A program made the translations under genes and the position numbers. Positions 1 to 9,013 of a DNA stretch of 64,000 nt are shown piece after piece. Below the pieces are notes generated by a model that searched no databases, had not been told where the DNA came from, and saw nothing but the letters and a program-made list of their open reading frames with translations. Origin of the DNA: Trebonia sp963737285. GTDB lineage: Bacteria; Actinomycetota; Actinomycetes; Streptosporangiales; Streptosporangiaceae. The stretch is taken from assembly GCA_963737285.1 (NCBI GenBank), contig CAVTRT010000001.1, positions 744,001 through 808,000 of the forward strand, in the 5' to 3' direction. Within the stretch, counting starts at the first letter, position 1; each line of letters begins with the position of its first letter.

Positions 1-111
1 CTGCGCCCGGAACTGCTCGCCGGTCCCGGCCGCTCCGGAATCGCCAGTCGGACCGAGGCGGGCTGGCAGATCGGCTCGGCGACCGCCCCGAGGGCAATCG
101 GCCCCAGCTGA
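1..111 (+). CDS. C-terminal end of an unidentified protein (partial)
   Basis: The frame is open from the first base to a TGA at 109-111 and has normal high-GC third-position bias. It encodes 36 residues ending in AIGPS. It converges on the dehydrogenase gene that follows. The visible part has no recognisable domain, so no function is proposed. Confidence 0.35.
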   Translation: MRPELLAGPGRSGIASRTEAGWQIGSATAPRAIGPS

Positions 112-156
112 CCGGGAGGCGGGCTGGGAGCCGGGGGATGGAACGTTCGGGTGAAG

Positions 157-1463
157 TTAAGAAGGGTCGTGCGGTGCGGCAACTGTCCAGCCGGCGCTCC
201 GCCACAGCGGCGGGTGGATCGCGCGGCAGGCGTCGATGAGGCACGTGGTGCGGACGGCGGCGGCCGCGGCGGCGGGGTTGATCGCAGCGAACTCCGCCCA
301 GGCAGTGACGGTCAGCACTACGTCCGCCTCATGCGCGGCGGCTAGCGCGCTGTCGGCGAAGCCGAGGTGCGGGAAGGCCACCAGGGCGGTGCCGGTAGCC
401 ACCGGGTCGTAGACGACCACTTCAGCCCCGAGTCGGGTGAGCCGGTCGGCCACGTCGAGGCCAGGGGAGTCGCGGATGTCGTCCGTTCCGGTCTTGAAGG
501 CACCGCCCCACAGGGCCACGCGCTTGCCAAGCAGCGGCCCTGCCATGCGCTGGGTGAGGTCGACGATGTCCTGCCGTCTTTGGGTGTTGACCTCATCGAT
601 CGTGGTGAGCAGGGCCTTCGCGCTCGTGGCGCTGACGGCCTGGGCGAACGCGGCGAGGCCGCGGATGTCCTTAGGCAGGCAGCCACCGCCGTAACCCAGG
701 CCGGGGGCGAGGAAGCCGGGGGCGATCCTGTGGTCCAGTCCGACGGCGCGGGTGATGGCGTTGATGTCGGCACCGGTTGCAGCCGCCAGGTCACTCATCG
801 CGTTGACTACAGACAGCTTCGCGACGAGGAAGGCGTTGGCCGCGGCCTTCGCCAGCTCCGCGGTGACCGTATCAGTGATGACTATCGGGACGCCGGCCCG
901 GGTCAGCGGTCGGTAGATCTCGCGGATTGCCCGCTCAGCCTGGGGACTCGGGACGCCCGCGACGATACGGTCCGGCCTGAGCGAGTCGCTGATCGCGCTG
1001 CCGGTGCGCAGGAACTCGGGGTTCCAGGCGACCTCGACCGGGTGCGAGGCCAGCTTGTTGAGCTCTCGGCCTAGCTGGTCGGCGGTACCGGGCGGCACGG
1101 TGGAGCGTCCCACGAGGATGCTGGGGCGGGTGAGGCTTGCGGCGAGCGCGTGGGCCGCGCTGTAGAGGTTGGCGAGGTCGTAGCCGTCATCGTCGGGCAG
1201 GCTCGGGGTCGAGACGCTGAGCAGGTGGACGTCGGTGAAATCGGCCGCCTCCTCAAAGCTCGTGGTGAAGCGCAGCCGCCCAGCGCGGAGCTTGCGGGTG
1301 AGCAGGTCATCGAGGCCGGCGCATGGAACCAGGCGCGGCCGGTGCTCAGCAGGGCGATCCTGGGCTCGTCGATGTCCACGCCAAGTACCTCGTGGCCGAT
1401 TTCGGCTAGGCAAGCGGCCTGGGTAGCGCCGAGGTGGCCGCAGCCGATTACGGTCAGCCTCAT
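157..1463 (-). pseudogene. UDP-glucose/GDP-mannose-type nucleotide-sugar 6-dehydrogenase, single frameshift
   Basis: The enzyme family oxidises a UDP- or GDP-sugar to the uronic acid with two NAD+, feeding capsule or glycoconjugate synthesis. The N-terminal Rossmann part (MRLTVIGCGHLGATQAACLA) starts at ATG 1463 behind a GGGAGGG ribosome site. The rest, including NPEFLR and the catalytic-cysteine motif GYGGGCLPKD, lies in another frame. The switch falls at about 1314-1322. The family reads FHEPGLDDLL there, and one missing base in the CCGGCC stretch explains the change. Joined, the product is about 435 residues, a full length for the family. It is either a recent pseudogene or a sequencing indel; the rest is well preserved, which favours a very recent event or an error. 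Confidence 0.8.
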
Positions 1464-1570
1464 CGACGGGCCCTCCCGGCTCCTGGTTGAATGCTGGTCC
1501 AGATGTGGGGAGAGTATGACAGATCCATGCGTGTTTCTGGCGGAGCGTGCGGCTTGCCGACTGGGCGCGC

Positions 1571-1831
1571 TTAGCGCGGAGCCTGCTCGTGGTGAAGGAC
1601 GGCCGTCAGATCGCGGTCGAACTCTGTGAAAGCGTCACGCAGCGTCATCTCGAGCCAGGGTTCCGGGCGGGGGCGGAAGTAGCCGCTGACGCAGAGGAAG
1701 GCACGGTTTGACGCGGTGGCGAGGCCGAGCATGATGTTACGGCCTACGAGCAGCGCCAGCAGAACCGTCAGGAAGCCCAAGTTGAACAGGAGCGGAACGC
1801 CGCGAGCGACGCTGTCCGGGTTCCTGAACAT
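1571..1831 (-). CDS. small membrane protein of unknown function
   Basis: This encodes 86 residues. I chose ATG 1831 because GGGGAGGTG lies 7-8 bases upstream; a longer form from 1861 has no such site. Residues about 13-40 form one hydrophobic segment (LLFNLGFLTVLLALLVG) followed by a polar tail with several acidic residues. It lies in the same direction as the dehydrogenase, with about 107 bases between them. I recognise no family. Confidence 0.55.
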   Translation of the reverse strand: MFRNPDSVARGVPLLFNLGFLTVLLALLVGRNIMLGLATASNRAFLCVSGYFRPRPEPWLEMTLRDAFTEFDRDLTAVLHHEQAPR

Positions 1832-1861
1832 TCTGAACACCTCCCCTTGGCGCCCCGCCAA

Positions 1862-2503
1862 ATGAGACTACTCTACGTGTTGTTATGCATGCGCTCTGTG
1901 TTGCCCGTGTCGAGGTGCACCTGCCCGAAGTACCCGGCGAATGCGTCGTTTCCCTCCTAGAGTGGACGCGCCATGAGGGGCTGCGGAGTACTTGCTTAAC
2001 AGTTTTTTTATTGTGCCTTACTGTGCGTGCCTGTTCCGGTGTTGTCTACGATGATATTCGCGACAAACAAGTCATCCGGTGCGGTTGCCTACGTATGACA
2101 CACCCACTACCCACCCAGGCCGCCATCATGCAGGCCACCCCCGTGAGAGATTCGCACCTCACAGTGGGTGATGAAACGACTCCGAAAGACCCCTCCGTGC
2201 GGTGGGAGATCCGCGCATTTCAAGCCCCGGCGAATCAACTGCTGCGGGGCAACCTCCGTCGGACGCTGAAGTCCGGCCTCCGGTCACGGTGTGCGGCGCT
2301 TGCCAGCCGAGGAACCAACTGAGTAACAATCGACCCCGACAGGGACGGACGCGGGCAGACATCAACGGACAAGAAGTGCCTGTTTGATTCGAATGATCCG
2401 AAAGCATGATCGGTCGCTTGGATTCCCCGGTAAGGTAGAAGTGAGACGGCCGCTGTCCGGTTTGGGTGTAATCTCGCCCGCCACCCGACTATGCTTTCGA
2501 AGC
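1862..2503. other. gene-poor interval
   Basis: No reading frame here has convincing coding texture. Base composition is noticeably lower in GC than the surroundings, with a T-rich run near 2000-2012. Short open frames on both strands lack ribosome sites and family features. The interval probably holds the promoter of the HNH gene; I see no clear -35/-10 pair. Confidence 0.4.
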
Positions 2504-3349
2504 GTGGGGGACATCGTCTCAGCCGTTGCCGTGATCGGCGTTCTGGCTCTCATCATCGTGTGGGCGCAGATTGCGGCAACTCGCCGCCGTCTCGTTCTCA
2601 ACAGCAGCGCGGCGCTCGGTGGTCTGGCCCAGCTCAACAGCGCCTTTGCCCCTTTCTTCAGCAGCTATCCGCCTGTTCACTTGGACTACAACACCCAGGT
2701 CAACTCGAAGGCCAAGTTCGACCGGCACAACCTCCAGGCATTCATGCGAACCTGCCTTCTCGAGTCAGAGTCGCAGGTTGCGAGCTGTATCGAGGCCAGG
2801 CTCGAGACGGAAGTGAAGTACGCCGACTACTACAAGCGCTACGACGAGCTTGGCAGACAGAGCCTGGGGCGCTCACGCTCTGATCGACTCGATGATGCCA
2901 AGTACCGCAGCCTCGAGCAGAAGCTATATGCAAGACGACGGCTGCAGCAGCCGCAGTCAGCAACCCTGATTCGGGCAACTGTCTCCTACACAAGTCCGCA
3001 AGGCAGAAACTCGTACTCGCGAGGCTGGGACCTCACGTTCGAGCAGCTACAGGACGAGTTCGCGGCGGCAAGAGCGGTGCGCTCCCAACAAAGCACGACG
3101 GCCTTTCTGCGGCAGAAAGAGAGAAGCAGGATCACGGCAGGCGTGCGATCGAAAGTACTCGCCCGAGACAGTTACCGCTGTCGGCACTGTGGCATCTCGA
3201 CGGACCTAGGTGCCGTGTTGCACGTCGATCACATCATTCCGATCAGCAAGGGCGGCACCTCCGACCTGGACAACCTCCAGACCCTCTGCCAGGATTGCAA
3301 CCTTGGGAAGAGCGACCAGTTGCCCTACGGGATCGCCAAAGTCATTTGA
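2504..3349 (+). CDS. membrane-anchored HNH endonuclease-like protein
   Basis: The product is about 281 residues from GTG 2504, where the hydrophobic segment follows directly; an ATG at 2384 would add 40 non-conserved-looking residues. Residues about 4-22 are a membrane segment (IVSAVAVIGVLALIIVWAQ), then a polar, Arg/Gln-rich middle. The C-terminus is a classic HNH nuclease: RDSYRCRHCG, HVDHIIPISKGG and NLQTLCQDCN supply two CxxC-type zinc pairs, the catalytic His and the Asn/His metal ligands. A membrane-tethered HNH domain is unusual. Neighbours do not define a role; defence, DNA uptake processing or mobile-element function are all possible. The domain call is firm; the biology is unknown. 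Confidence 0.75.
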   Translation: MGDIVSAVAVIGVLALIIVWAQIAATRRRLVLNSSAALGGLAQLNSAFAPFFSSYPPVHLDYNTQVNSKAKFDRHNLQAFMRTCLLESESQVASCIEARLETEVKYADYYKRYDELGRQSLGRSRSDRLDDAKYRSLEQKLYARRRLQQPQSATLIRATVSYTSPQGRNSYSRGWDLTFEQLQDEFAAARAVRSQQSTTAFLRQKERSRITAGVRSKVLARDSYRCRHCGISTDLGAVLHVDHIIPISKGGTSDLDNLQTLCQDCNLGKSDQLPYGIAKVI

Positions 3350-3366
3350 GACTTGGGTCTCAGATC

Positions 3367-3728
3367 GTGGATGAACTGTCCGTCCGCTGGGAGTGGCCCC
3401 GTGAAGGGGGAGGCACCGGTGAGCGGACTGTCTATGACGACGCATACGTGCGGCTCGGGTAGGCCGACGTTGAGGTAGCTGGCGGTGAGCGGATTTGGCA
3501 TGATGTCATCCGACTGCACCGGGGGCACTCATCGTCTGCTGGATGACCGCGAGGAACCCGCCGATGCGGCGACTCGGGAACTGGAAAAGGAGACGGGTTA
3601 CCGGGCCGGGGATGTCGAGTACATCGGATCGTTCCAGCCCGCGCCGTCAATGGTCGATGCCGAGCGCTTCATGTTCCTCGGGACGAATCCCCCCGGAGAT
3701 GCGCCGACAGATGGTCGCGCTGCTCTAG
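3367..3728 (+). pseudogene. NUDIX hydrolase remnant
   Basis: Pieces of one actinobacterial NUDIX protein occur in order but in three frames. ERTVYDDAYVRLG ends in a TAG and ADVEVAGGERIWHDVIRLHR follows in the same frame. REEPADAATRELEKETGY, the NUDIX box core, and AERFMFLG lie in a second frame. A final MVALL-stop at 3728 lies in a third. About 40 codons are missing before the NUDIX box and about 30 before the end. This is a decayed gene with several lesions, not one base error. The family hydrolyses nucleoside-diphosphate derivatives; this copy cannot. Confidence 0.75.
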
Positions 3729-3913
3729 GACGACTGGGAGGCGGTGCTTGACGAGCGCCTGGCGATGTCGCCGTCGTCGCCCGTCGGGTGCTGAAAGAGC
3801 GGGCGGAGAGCAGGAAACTGCGGGTTTCTCTCCCGAGATTCTCCCGAGAGGCCTTTCGGTGCCTTTGGGGGGATGATCACAGGGCACAAGATGTCTTGTG
3901 ACCTGCAGTTTCC

Positions 3914-3991
<78 letters not shown>

Positions 3992-4088
3992 CCGCTAGGC
4001 TTTCGCTTAGCGAACAGCAGTCAGTCTAGCGGATAACCCGAGCGCGTTGCGCACGGGTTTACGTCGGCGTGGCCAGTGCCATCCGGCC

Positions 4089-5000
4089 TCAGCGCGGCAG
4101 CAACGTCAGCAGCGTTGCCTCCGGGCGGCAGGCGAACCGGACGGGCGCGTACGGGGACGTGCCAAGTCCTGCCGATACGTGCAGCCAGGCGGTGTTGCCA
4201 TCCGGGCCTGCGACAGGCGGGTGCATGCTCAGCCCGGACACCCGTGCCCGATCCAGGCCGCAGTTGGTCGTCAGTGCGCCGAAGCCGGGCACGCAGACCT
4301 GGCCACCGTGGGTGTGCCCGGCTAGGAGCAGGTCGTAGCCGTCGGCCACGAACCGGTCCAGCAGCCTGGGCTCGGGTGCGTGCAGGACTCCCAGTCGCAG
4401 GTCAGCCGACGGATCAGCGGGACCCGCGATCAGGTCGTACCGGTCCCGGCCGCTGTGCGAGTCGTGCGTGCCGCCAAGAGCGATGTCGAGCTCGCCCGCT
4501 TTGAGGCGACCGCGGCTGTTGCTGAGGTCGAGCCAGCCCGCCGCGGACATGCCAGCGCCGAGTTCCTCCCACGGCAGGTCGATCGGGTTCTTGTCATGCT
4601 CTCCTGTGCTGGACCGCCACAGGTACCGCAGCGGGTTCTTCGGCTGCGGGGAAAACAGGTCGTTGGTCCCGTACACGAAGGCGCCTGGCCGCTCGAGCAG
4701 CGGCCCCAGTGCGTCGAGCAGCGGGGCGACGGCCTTGGGTGACGCAATCGAGTCTCCCGTGTTGACCACGACGTCGGGTTCCAGGGCGTCGAGCGACCGG
4801 ATGAACGACATCAGCTTGTGCCGTCCCGGCGTGAGGTGCGCGTCGGACAGGTGCAAGACCTTGAGGGGTGCCGCGTCCGGGGGCAGCACGGGCACGGTGA
4901 CCCGGCGGAGCGCGAACCAGTTGCGCTCGATGACGCTGGCGTAGCCGAACGCCGCCGCGCCCCCGGCGGCGGCGAGGGTGAACAGGGTGCGTGCTCGCAT
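4089..5000 (-). CDS. metallophosphoesterase with N-terminal membrane segment
   Basis: The product is 303 residues from ATG 5000; the much longer upstream open frame only shadows yqeY. An uncleaved signal or membrane segment covers residues about 5-22. Calcineurin-like metal motifs follow: LSDAHL (Asp53, His55), NTGDS, GTND in the place of the usual GNHE, GTHDS, and GHTHGGQ near residue 232. This is the YkuE/YaeI-like branch, thought to be a membrane-attached phosphohydrolase of unknown substrate. It is divergent from yqeY over 66 bases. In mycobacteria and Streptomyces the homologue also sits next to the class A PBP and WhiB4/WblA genes. Confidence 0.85.
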   Translation of the reverse strand: MRARTLFTLAAAGGAAAFGYASVIERNWFALRRVTVPVLPPDAAPLKVLHLSDAHLTPGRHKLMSFIRSLDALEPDVVVNTGDSIASPKAVAPLLDALGPLLERPGAFVYGTNDLFSPQPKNPLRYLWRSSTGEHDKNPIDLPWEELGAGMSAAGWLDLSNSRGRLKAGELDIALGGTHDSHSGRDRYDLIAGPADPSADLRLGVLHAPEPRLLDRFVADGYDLLLAGHTHGGQVCVPGFGALTTNCGLDRARVSGLSMHPPVAGPDGNTAWLHVSAGLGTSPYAPVRFACRPEATLLTLLPR

Positions 5001-5066
5001 GTAACCATGGTGCCACGCCACGGAAAGCCTTAGGCACACTGGGCGGCTTCGGGCAGGATAGATCGC

Positions 5067-5534
5067 ATGAACACACTCAAGGCACAGCTCCGCGCCGATC
5101 TGAACGACGCCATGCGCGCCCGCGACGAGGTCCGCAAGAGCACGTTGAGGATGGCCCTGTCCGCAATCCAGAACGAGGAGGTCGCCGGTAGCTCCGCCCG
5201 CGAGCTGTCCGACGACGAGGTCCTCAAGGTGCTCATCCGCGAGGCCAAGAAGCGCCGGGAGGCGGCGGAGGCGTTTGAGAACGCCGGCCGGGCGGAGCAG
5301 GCCGCAGCCGAGCGGGCTGAGGGCAAGGTGCTGGCTGGCTACCTGCCCGAGCAACTCACCGACGGGGAAATCCAGGCGCTCGTCGCGTCCGCCATAGCCC
5401 AGACTGGGGCCACCGGCATGCCCGCGATGGGCCAGGTCATGAAGGCCGTCACCCCGCAGGTCGCCGGCCGAGCCGAGGGCGCCCGCGTCGCCGCCGAGGT
5501 CCGCGCCCAGCTAGTACTAACAACGGAGTCCTGA
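5067..5534 (+). CDS. GatB/YqeY domain protein
   Basis: A complete 155-residue YqeY-family protein. The N-terminal helix bundle begins MNTLKAQLRADLNDAMRARD, and the C-terminal part (LPEQLTDGEI, MGQVMKAV) matches the tail domain also found in GatB of the tRNA amidotransferase. YqeY may bind tRNA or assist amidotransferase-type reactions; the role is not established. It is divergently arranged with the metallophosphoesterase. The gene normally lies next to the class A PBP gene; here about 25 kb of accessory DNA follows directly after its stop. Confidence 0.88.
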   Translation: MNTLKAQLRADLNDAMRARDEVRKSTLRMALSAIQNEEVAGSSARELSDDEVLKVLIREAKKRREAAEAFENAGRAEQAAAERAEGKVLAGYLPEQLTDGEIQALVASAIAQTGATGMPAMGQVMKAVTPQVAGRAEGARVAAEVRAQLVLTTES

Positions 5535-5541
5535 GATGTAG

Positions 5542-7740
5542 CGGGTCCCGGCCCGCGGTCCAACCGAACTGCCAGCCCAGGAGGCCGTAGCACCGGCCGG
5601 GACCGGCAGCACGGACAGCACCCCTGCCATGGCCGCCCCTGACAGGGAGGACGCGCAGGGAGCCGTCGCCGGCCGAGACGCAGGCGGGCGGGAACTAAGC
5701 ACGCCCGGCCCGTGCACCCAGGTCGGCACCGGGCAGCCCGACAGCGACATAGGCAGCAGCCAGCCCGAGCAGTCCGGCCAGGGCTTCGCCGCATCCGAGG
5801 TCGGCAGCAAGCCGGCACCGGGCGAGCCCGGGTCCCCCGGCGCGCCCGAGCCGGAACCCTCCCCGGTGAACAACAGCGACCTCGCCATAGCGCTGCGCCG
5901 GCTTCCTGGCTTCACCCGGCTGCTCACCCAGGCCAGCGCGCCTCCCCACGGTGGAAGCAGGGAATCGCGGCGGGACGGTGAGCCCAACGCCGGCGCGTAC
6001 CAGGCCCTGGACAGCGACTCCAACGGCATCGAGATCACCATCAGCGGACCCGGCTTCCGGCGGCATGGCCGCCTGGCCTGGCCGCAGGTCGCCAGCTGGA
6101 TCGATGCGGGGGTGACCCCGGCCCGGCTGGGGATCATCATCGGTGCCGACCGGCTCAGCGCGTTCTGCCGTTCGCGCCGCGAGGAGCTGGCCGCAGCAGG
6201 CAGGTGCGATCCCGACGCGGCGGCCAGCGAGCTCGACCAGATCCGTGACGACACCATCCGGATGGTCATCGACGCGGCCCTGCGCACCCGCGGTGCCGCC
6301 GCGCCCGTCCCGGCGGCGCACCCTGGCAAGCCGGCTTACTACACCGTCGCCATGATCACCCGCCCCGACCCGGCGGCTAGCCGCGAGGAAAACGCCACGC
6401 TGGAAAGGCTCACCCAGCTGCGGGCGGCGATCCGCGAACAGCAGCCCATCACCGCCGAAGAGGTCAAGGCCGAGATCCGCCGGTGGATCGGCGACGGCCT
6501 GCCCGGCTACGTCCGCGCCCTGGGCAAGCCCGTGGCAATGCGCGCCTGGATCAGCCGCCAGGCAAGTGGCCCCGCGGGGCGCCCGGTCCGGATCACCTAC
6601 GACACCCCCGGCATCCTCGGCGGGCGCTGGCACGGCGCCTCACCGGAAGGACTGCTCACGGCCGTCGGTAACGACGACCGCGCCGAAACCCTCATCCCGT
6701 GGGAGGAAATCCCGGCCTGGGTACAGCCGGGTATCACCAGCAGCCTGCGCAATCGGCTCACTGCCGCCGACGACGCCCACACCGCCCTGGCCCGCCGCCG
6801 GCTCACCGCCGCCGTCCACCCGCAGGCGAACCTCACCGCCTCCAGCGACCAGGACGACGAGCAGGCCACCCGGCTGCTCCGCGAGGCCATCGCCGACGCC
6901 TGGGCCGCCGTCGAGGCCGCGCCCCCACCCGCCCCCGCCCAGTTGGAAGCCGCCCTCCGCACCTACCGCGACACCAGCCCGGTGCAGCAGGCCCTGTTCG
7001 ACGATCCCCGGCAGGCCAGCCACCAAGGCCCGGGAGAGCAGGCCCGCCCGGCGACCCCGCCCCAGCCTGCCGAAACCCGGCCACCCGCGCCTGCTGCCGC
7101 GCCGTCCGGGGCGCAAGCACCCGGCATCGCGCCTGCGGAACCCGGCCGCGAACAGGACGCACCGGCTCACGCGCCCGCCCGTGCGGTCACGCATCAAGGG
7201 CAGAAACCAGGTCCCGCAGCCGGCGAGGCCCCAGTTCTGGCGCAGCTGGCCCGCAAGCCAGCGACGGGCAGCCGCCCGGGCCGTCACGTCAGCAGGCACC
7301 CACGACAGAGCCAGCAGGCCAGACCCGCGCCGCAGCTGAAGACACTACGCCCGCCGCCCTTGCATCCGGCACCCCGGCGAGCCCCGGGCCGCCGCAGGAC
7401 GACATTTCACACACCACCAAGGAGGACACCATGCCATCCACCCCAGCAGACACGTCACGCGGAATGGCAGCGACATCCCGTGCACTGGACGAGGTACCCG
7501 CCTCCCCAGTTTCATCCCCTGATGTCAGCGAGCCTGTCGGTCAGGCGACCGCCGAAGGCGGCACCCGTGATGCCAGGCCGGCGGCCCAGCCCGGTGACGG
7601 GACTGACCTCCTGGGCGAGCTGGACCGCGTGCTCGACGCCATCATCGAGCGCCGCCGCGGAGCCGGCCGACAGGACGGCGGAACGCGCGATGACTTCACC
7701 GACATCCGCGCCGCGTTCACCCTCCTGCGCAACGCCCTAG
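5542..7740 (+). CDS. proline/alanine-rich mobile-element protein, 5'-truncated
   Basis: The frame is open from 5542, eight bases after the yqeY stop, and has coding texture from the start, but no start codon or ribosome site occurs until ATG 5629. This suggests the 5' end was cut off at the island junction. A low-complexity N-terminus leads to a folded region around DNA positions 6010-6330 (GIEITISGPGFRRHGRLAW) and another around 6590-6800 (ITYDTPGILGGRWHGASPEG, IPWEEIPAWVQPG). A Pro-rich linker ends it. From about 7200 the coding pattern seems to move to the next gene's frame, so the last 300 bases may not be coding here. Function unknown; the style is that of actinobacterial conjugative elements. 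Confidence 0.5.
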   Translation, partial: RVPARGPTELPAQEAVAPAGTGSTDSTPAMAAPDREDAQGAVAGRDAGGRELSTPGPCTQVGTGQPDSDIGSSQPEQSGQGFAASEVGSKPAPGEPGSPGAPEPEPSPVNNSDLAIALRRLPGFTRLLTQASAPPHGGSRESRRDGEPNAGAYQALDSDSNGIEITISGPGFRRHGRLAWPQVASWIDAGVTPARLGIIIGADRLSAFCRSRREELAAAGRCDPDAAASELDQIRDDTIRMVIDAALRTRGAAAPVPAAHPGKPAYYTVAMITRPDPAASREENATLERLTQLRAAIREQQPITAEEVKAEIRRWIGDGLPGYVRALGKPVAMRAWISRQASGPAGRPVRITYDTPGILGGRWHGASPEGLLTAVGNDDRAETLIPWEEIPAWVQPGITSSLRNRLTAADDAHTALARRRLTAAVHPQANLTASSDQDDEQATRLLREAIADAWAAVEAAPPPAPAQLEAALRTYRDTSPVQQALFDDPRQASHQGPGEQARPATPPQPAETRPPAPAAAPSGAQAPGIAPAEPGREQDAPAHAPARAVTHQGQKPGPAAGEAPVLAQLARKPATGSRPGRHVSRHPRQSQQARPAPQLKTLRPPPLHPAPRRAPGRRRTTFHTPPRRTPCHPPQQTRHAEWQRHPVHWTRYPPPQFHPLMSASLSVRRPPKAAPVMPGRRPSPVTGLTSWASWTACSTPSSSAAAEPADRTAERAMTSPTSAPRSPSCATP

Positions 7741-8579
7741 ACATCGGCGGACCCGCCGGCCTCGTGATGGGCTACGGCCCGCGCCCCGCCGCCGCAGCCC
7801 CGGACCCGGCCGGAACTAGCCGCCCAGCACCGGAACCTGCCCGCAGCCCAGACCCCGGCACCGACGGGTTCGACGACATCCGCTCAGCTTTCGCCGACCT
7901 CCGCCGCGTCCTGGACCTGCCCGCAGGCGGCCGGCACGCCCGCGGCTCCGCCCAGCCTCCCGATCCGTCGGCCAGCCGGCTCCTGGACCGAGCCGCCGAG
8001 GAAGCGCAGGCGTGCGCCCGGTGGTACCGGGATACTCCCGAATGGGAGCGCATCACGACAATAAGCCGGGCCACGCGGGAACTGATCAGGACAATCAGGG
8101 AAGCGGCAAGGGACTACTGGGCGGAGATCAGGCAGGACATCCGCGTCCGCGGGTTCGCCCGCACGCTCGCAGCACGCGTCTGCCTCGCCGTCTCCGGAGC
8201 CGCCCACGTCCTCGCCGGCAGGCTCGAACGCTCCGGGCGGGGCAACACCCGGATCTGGCGGGCAGCATGGGGCCTGCACCGGGCCACCACCACCTTCGCC
8301 GACCGCATCATGCGGTACACCCCGCCGGAGAGTCCTGACCGGACGGCTGACGCCCGCCGCATCATCGACGACCTCGGCGCCCGCCAGCGCAGCGGGCACG
8401 CACCAGCCCACGCCGTCGACGGCACCTGGCCCGAGCCCGCTCACGCGCCGAACCCCGTCAGGCTGGCCCGCGCCAGCTTCATTGGGCCGCCCCACCCGGC
8501 CGCCGTGCCGCCGGCCAGCCCCGCTCACCGCGCAGAGGCGCAGGACGGGCACCGCCGTCGCGCCGGTCACGGGATGTAG
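7431..8579 (+). CDS. hypothetical protein with repeated helical motif, mobile-element style
   Basis: The product is 382 residues from ATG 7431, chosen for a strong AAGGAGG seven bases upstream. The same frame stays open and protein-like for about 200 bases before this ATG, so the gene could be the downstream half of one large protein split by a frameshift near 7200-7300. Two similar helices (FTDIRAAFTLLRNALDI and FDDIRSAFADLRRVLDL) suggest an internal duplication. A basic helical region (RTIREAARDYWAEIRQDIRV) and a mildly hydrophobic stretch (RVCLAVSGAAHVLAGRL) follow. No known domain was recognised. Confidence 0.55.
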   Translation: MPSTPADTSRGMAATSRALDEVPASPVSSPDVSEPVGQATAEGGTRDARPAAQPGDGTDLLGELDRVLDAIIERRRGAGRQDGGTRDDFTDIRAAFTLLRNALDIGGPAGLVMGYGPRPAAAAPDPAGTSRPAPEPARSPDPGTDGFDDIRSAFADLRRVLDLPAGGRHARGSAQPPDPSASRLLDRAAEEAQACARWYRDTPEWERITTISRATRELIRTIREAARDYWAEIRQDIRVRGFARTLAARVCLAVSGAAHVLAGRLERSGRGNTRIWRAAWGLHRATTTFADRIMRYTPPESPDRTADARRIIDDLGARQRSGHAPAHAVDGTWPEPAHAPNPVRLARASFIGPPHPAAVPPASPAHRAEAQDGHRRRAGHGM

Positions 8580-8770
8580 GCCGCCAGTCGGTTAGCTCCC
8601 ATGTTGAACATGAATATTCAGCCACCGTAAAGATTGACCGAATGGGCGCACCAGGCGCACGATGGCGGTGCAATTCGCCCACCAGAAATTCGAGTTCCGG
8701 TCAGGCCGCACGAAAACGGCTGGCGAATCCACCGTCGGCCGGTCCACTGCTCTGGAAGGGATCGCGCACG

Positions 8771-9013
8771 ATGCGGATACGCGGCGACGGACGGCAGCTC
8801 AGCCCGCAGGTCTTGTCGGGGAGGCTGCGTGAACTCGAGCAAGACGGCTACGTTAGGCACGACGACCCTTCGGTCATGCCGCTCCACCGGGTCTATTACC
8901 TCCAGCCCCCGGGCCGAGTCCTGATTACCGACCTTGCCAAGGTCATCCGGCCAGGGCGCCCGGCTTGCGACGCAGCCCATGCAGCGGGACAGTCGTCGGT
9001 GGCAGGGCAGTGA
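8771..9013 (+). pseudogene. HxlR-type winged-helix regulator, 5'-truncated remnant
   Basis: The residues LSPQVLSGRLRELEQDGYV and the following YYLQPPGRVL match the recognition helix and wing of HxlR-family repressors. The N-terminal part with the conserved Cys-Pro start is missing, and the upstream 130 bases are not coding. The end overlaps the GTG of the MFS gene (GTGA), suggesting an original regulator-transporter pair. As it stands it is unlikely to be functional. Confidence 0.5.

Noticed and set aside
1885..2322. 145-residue plus-strand frame
   Set aside because: No ribosome site, low-GC composition and no protein-like pattern.
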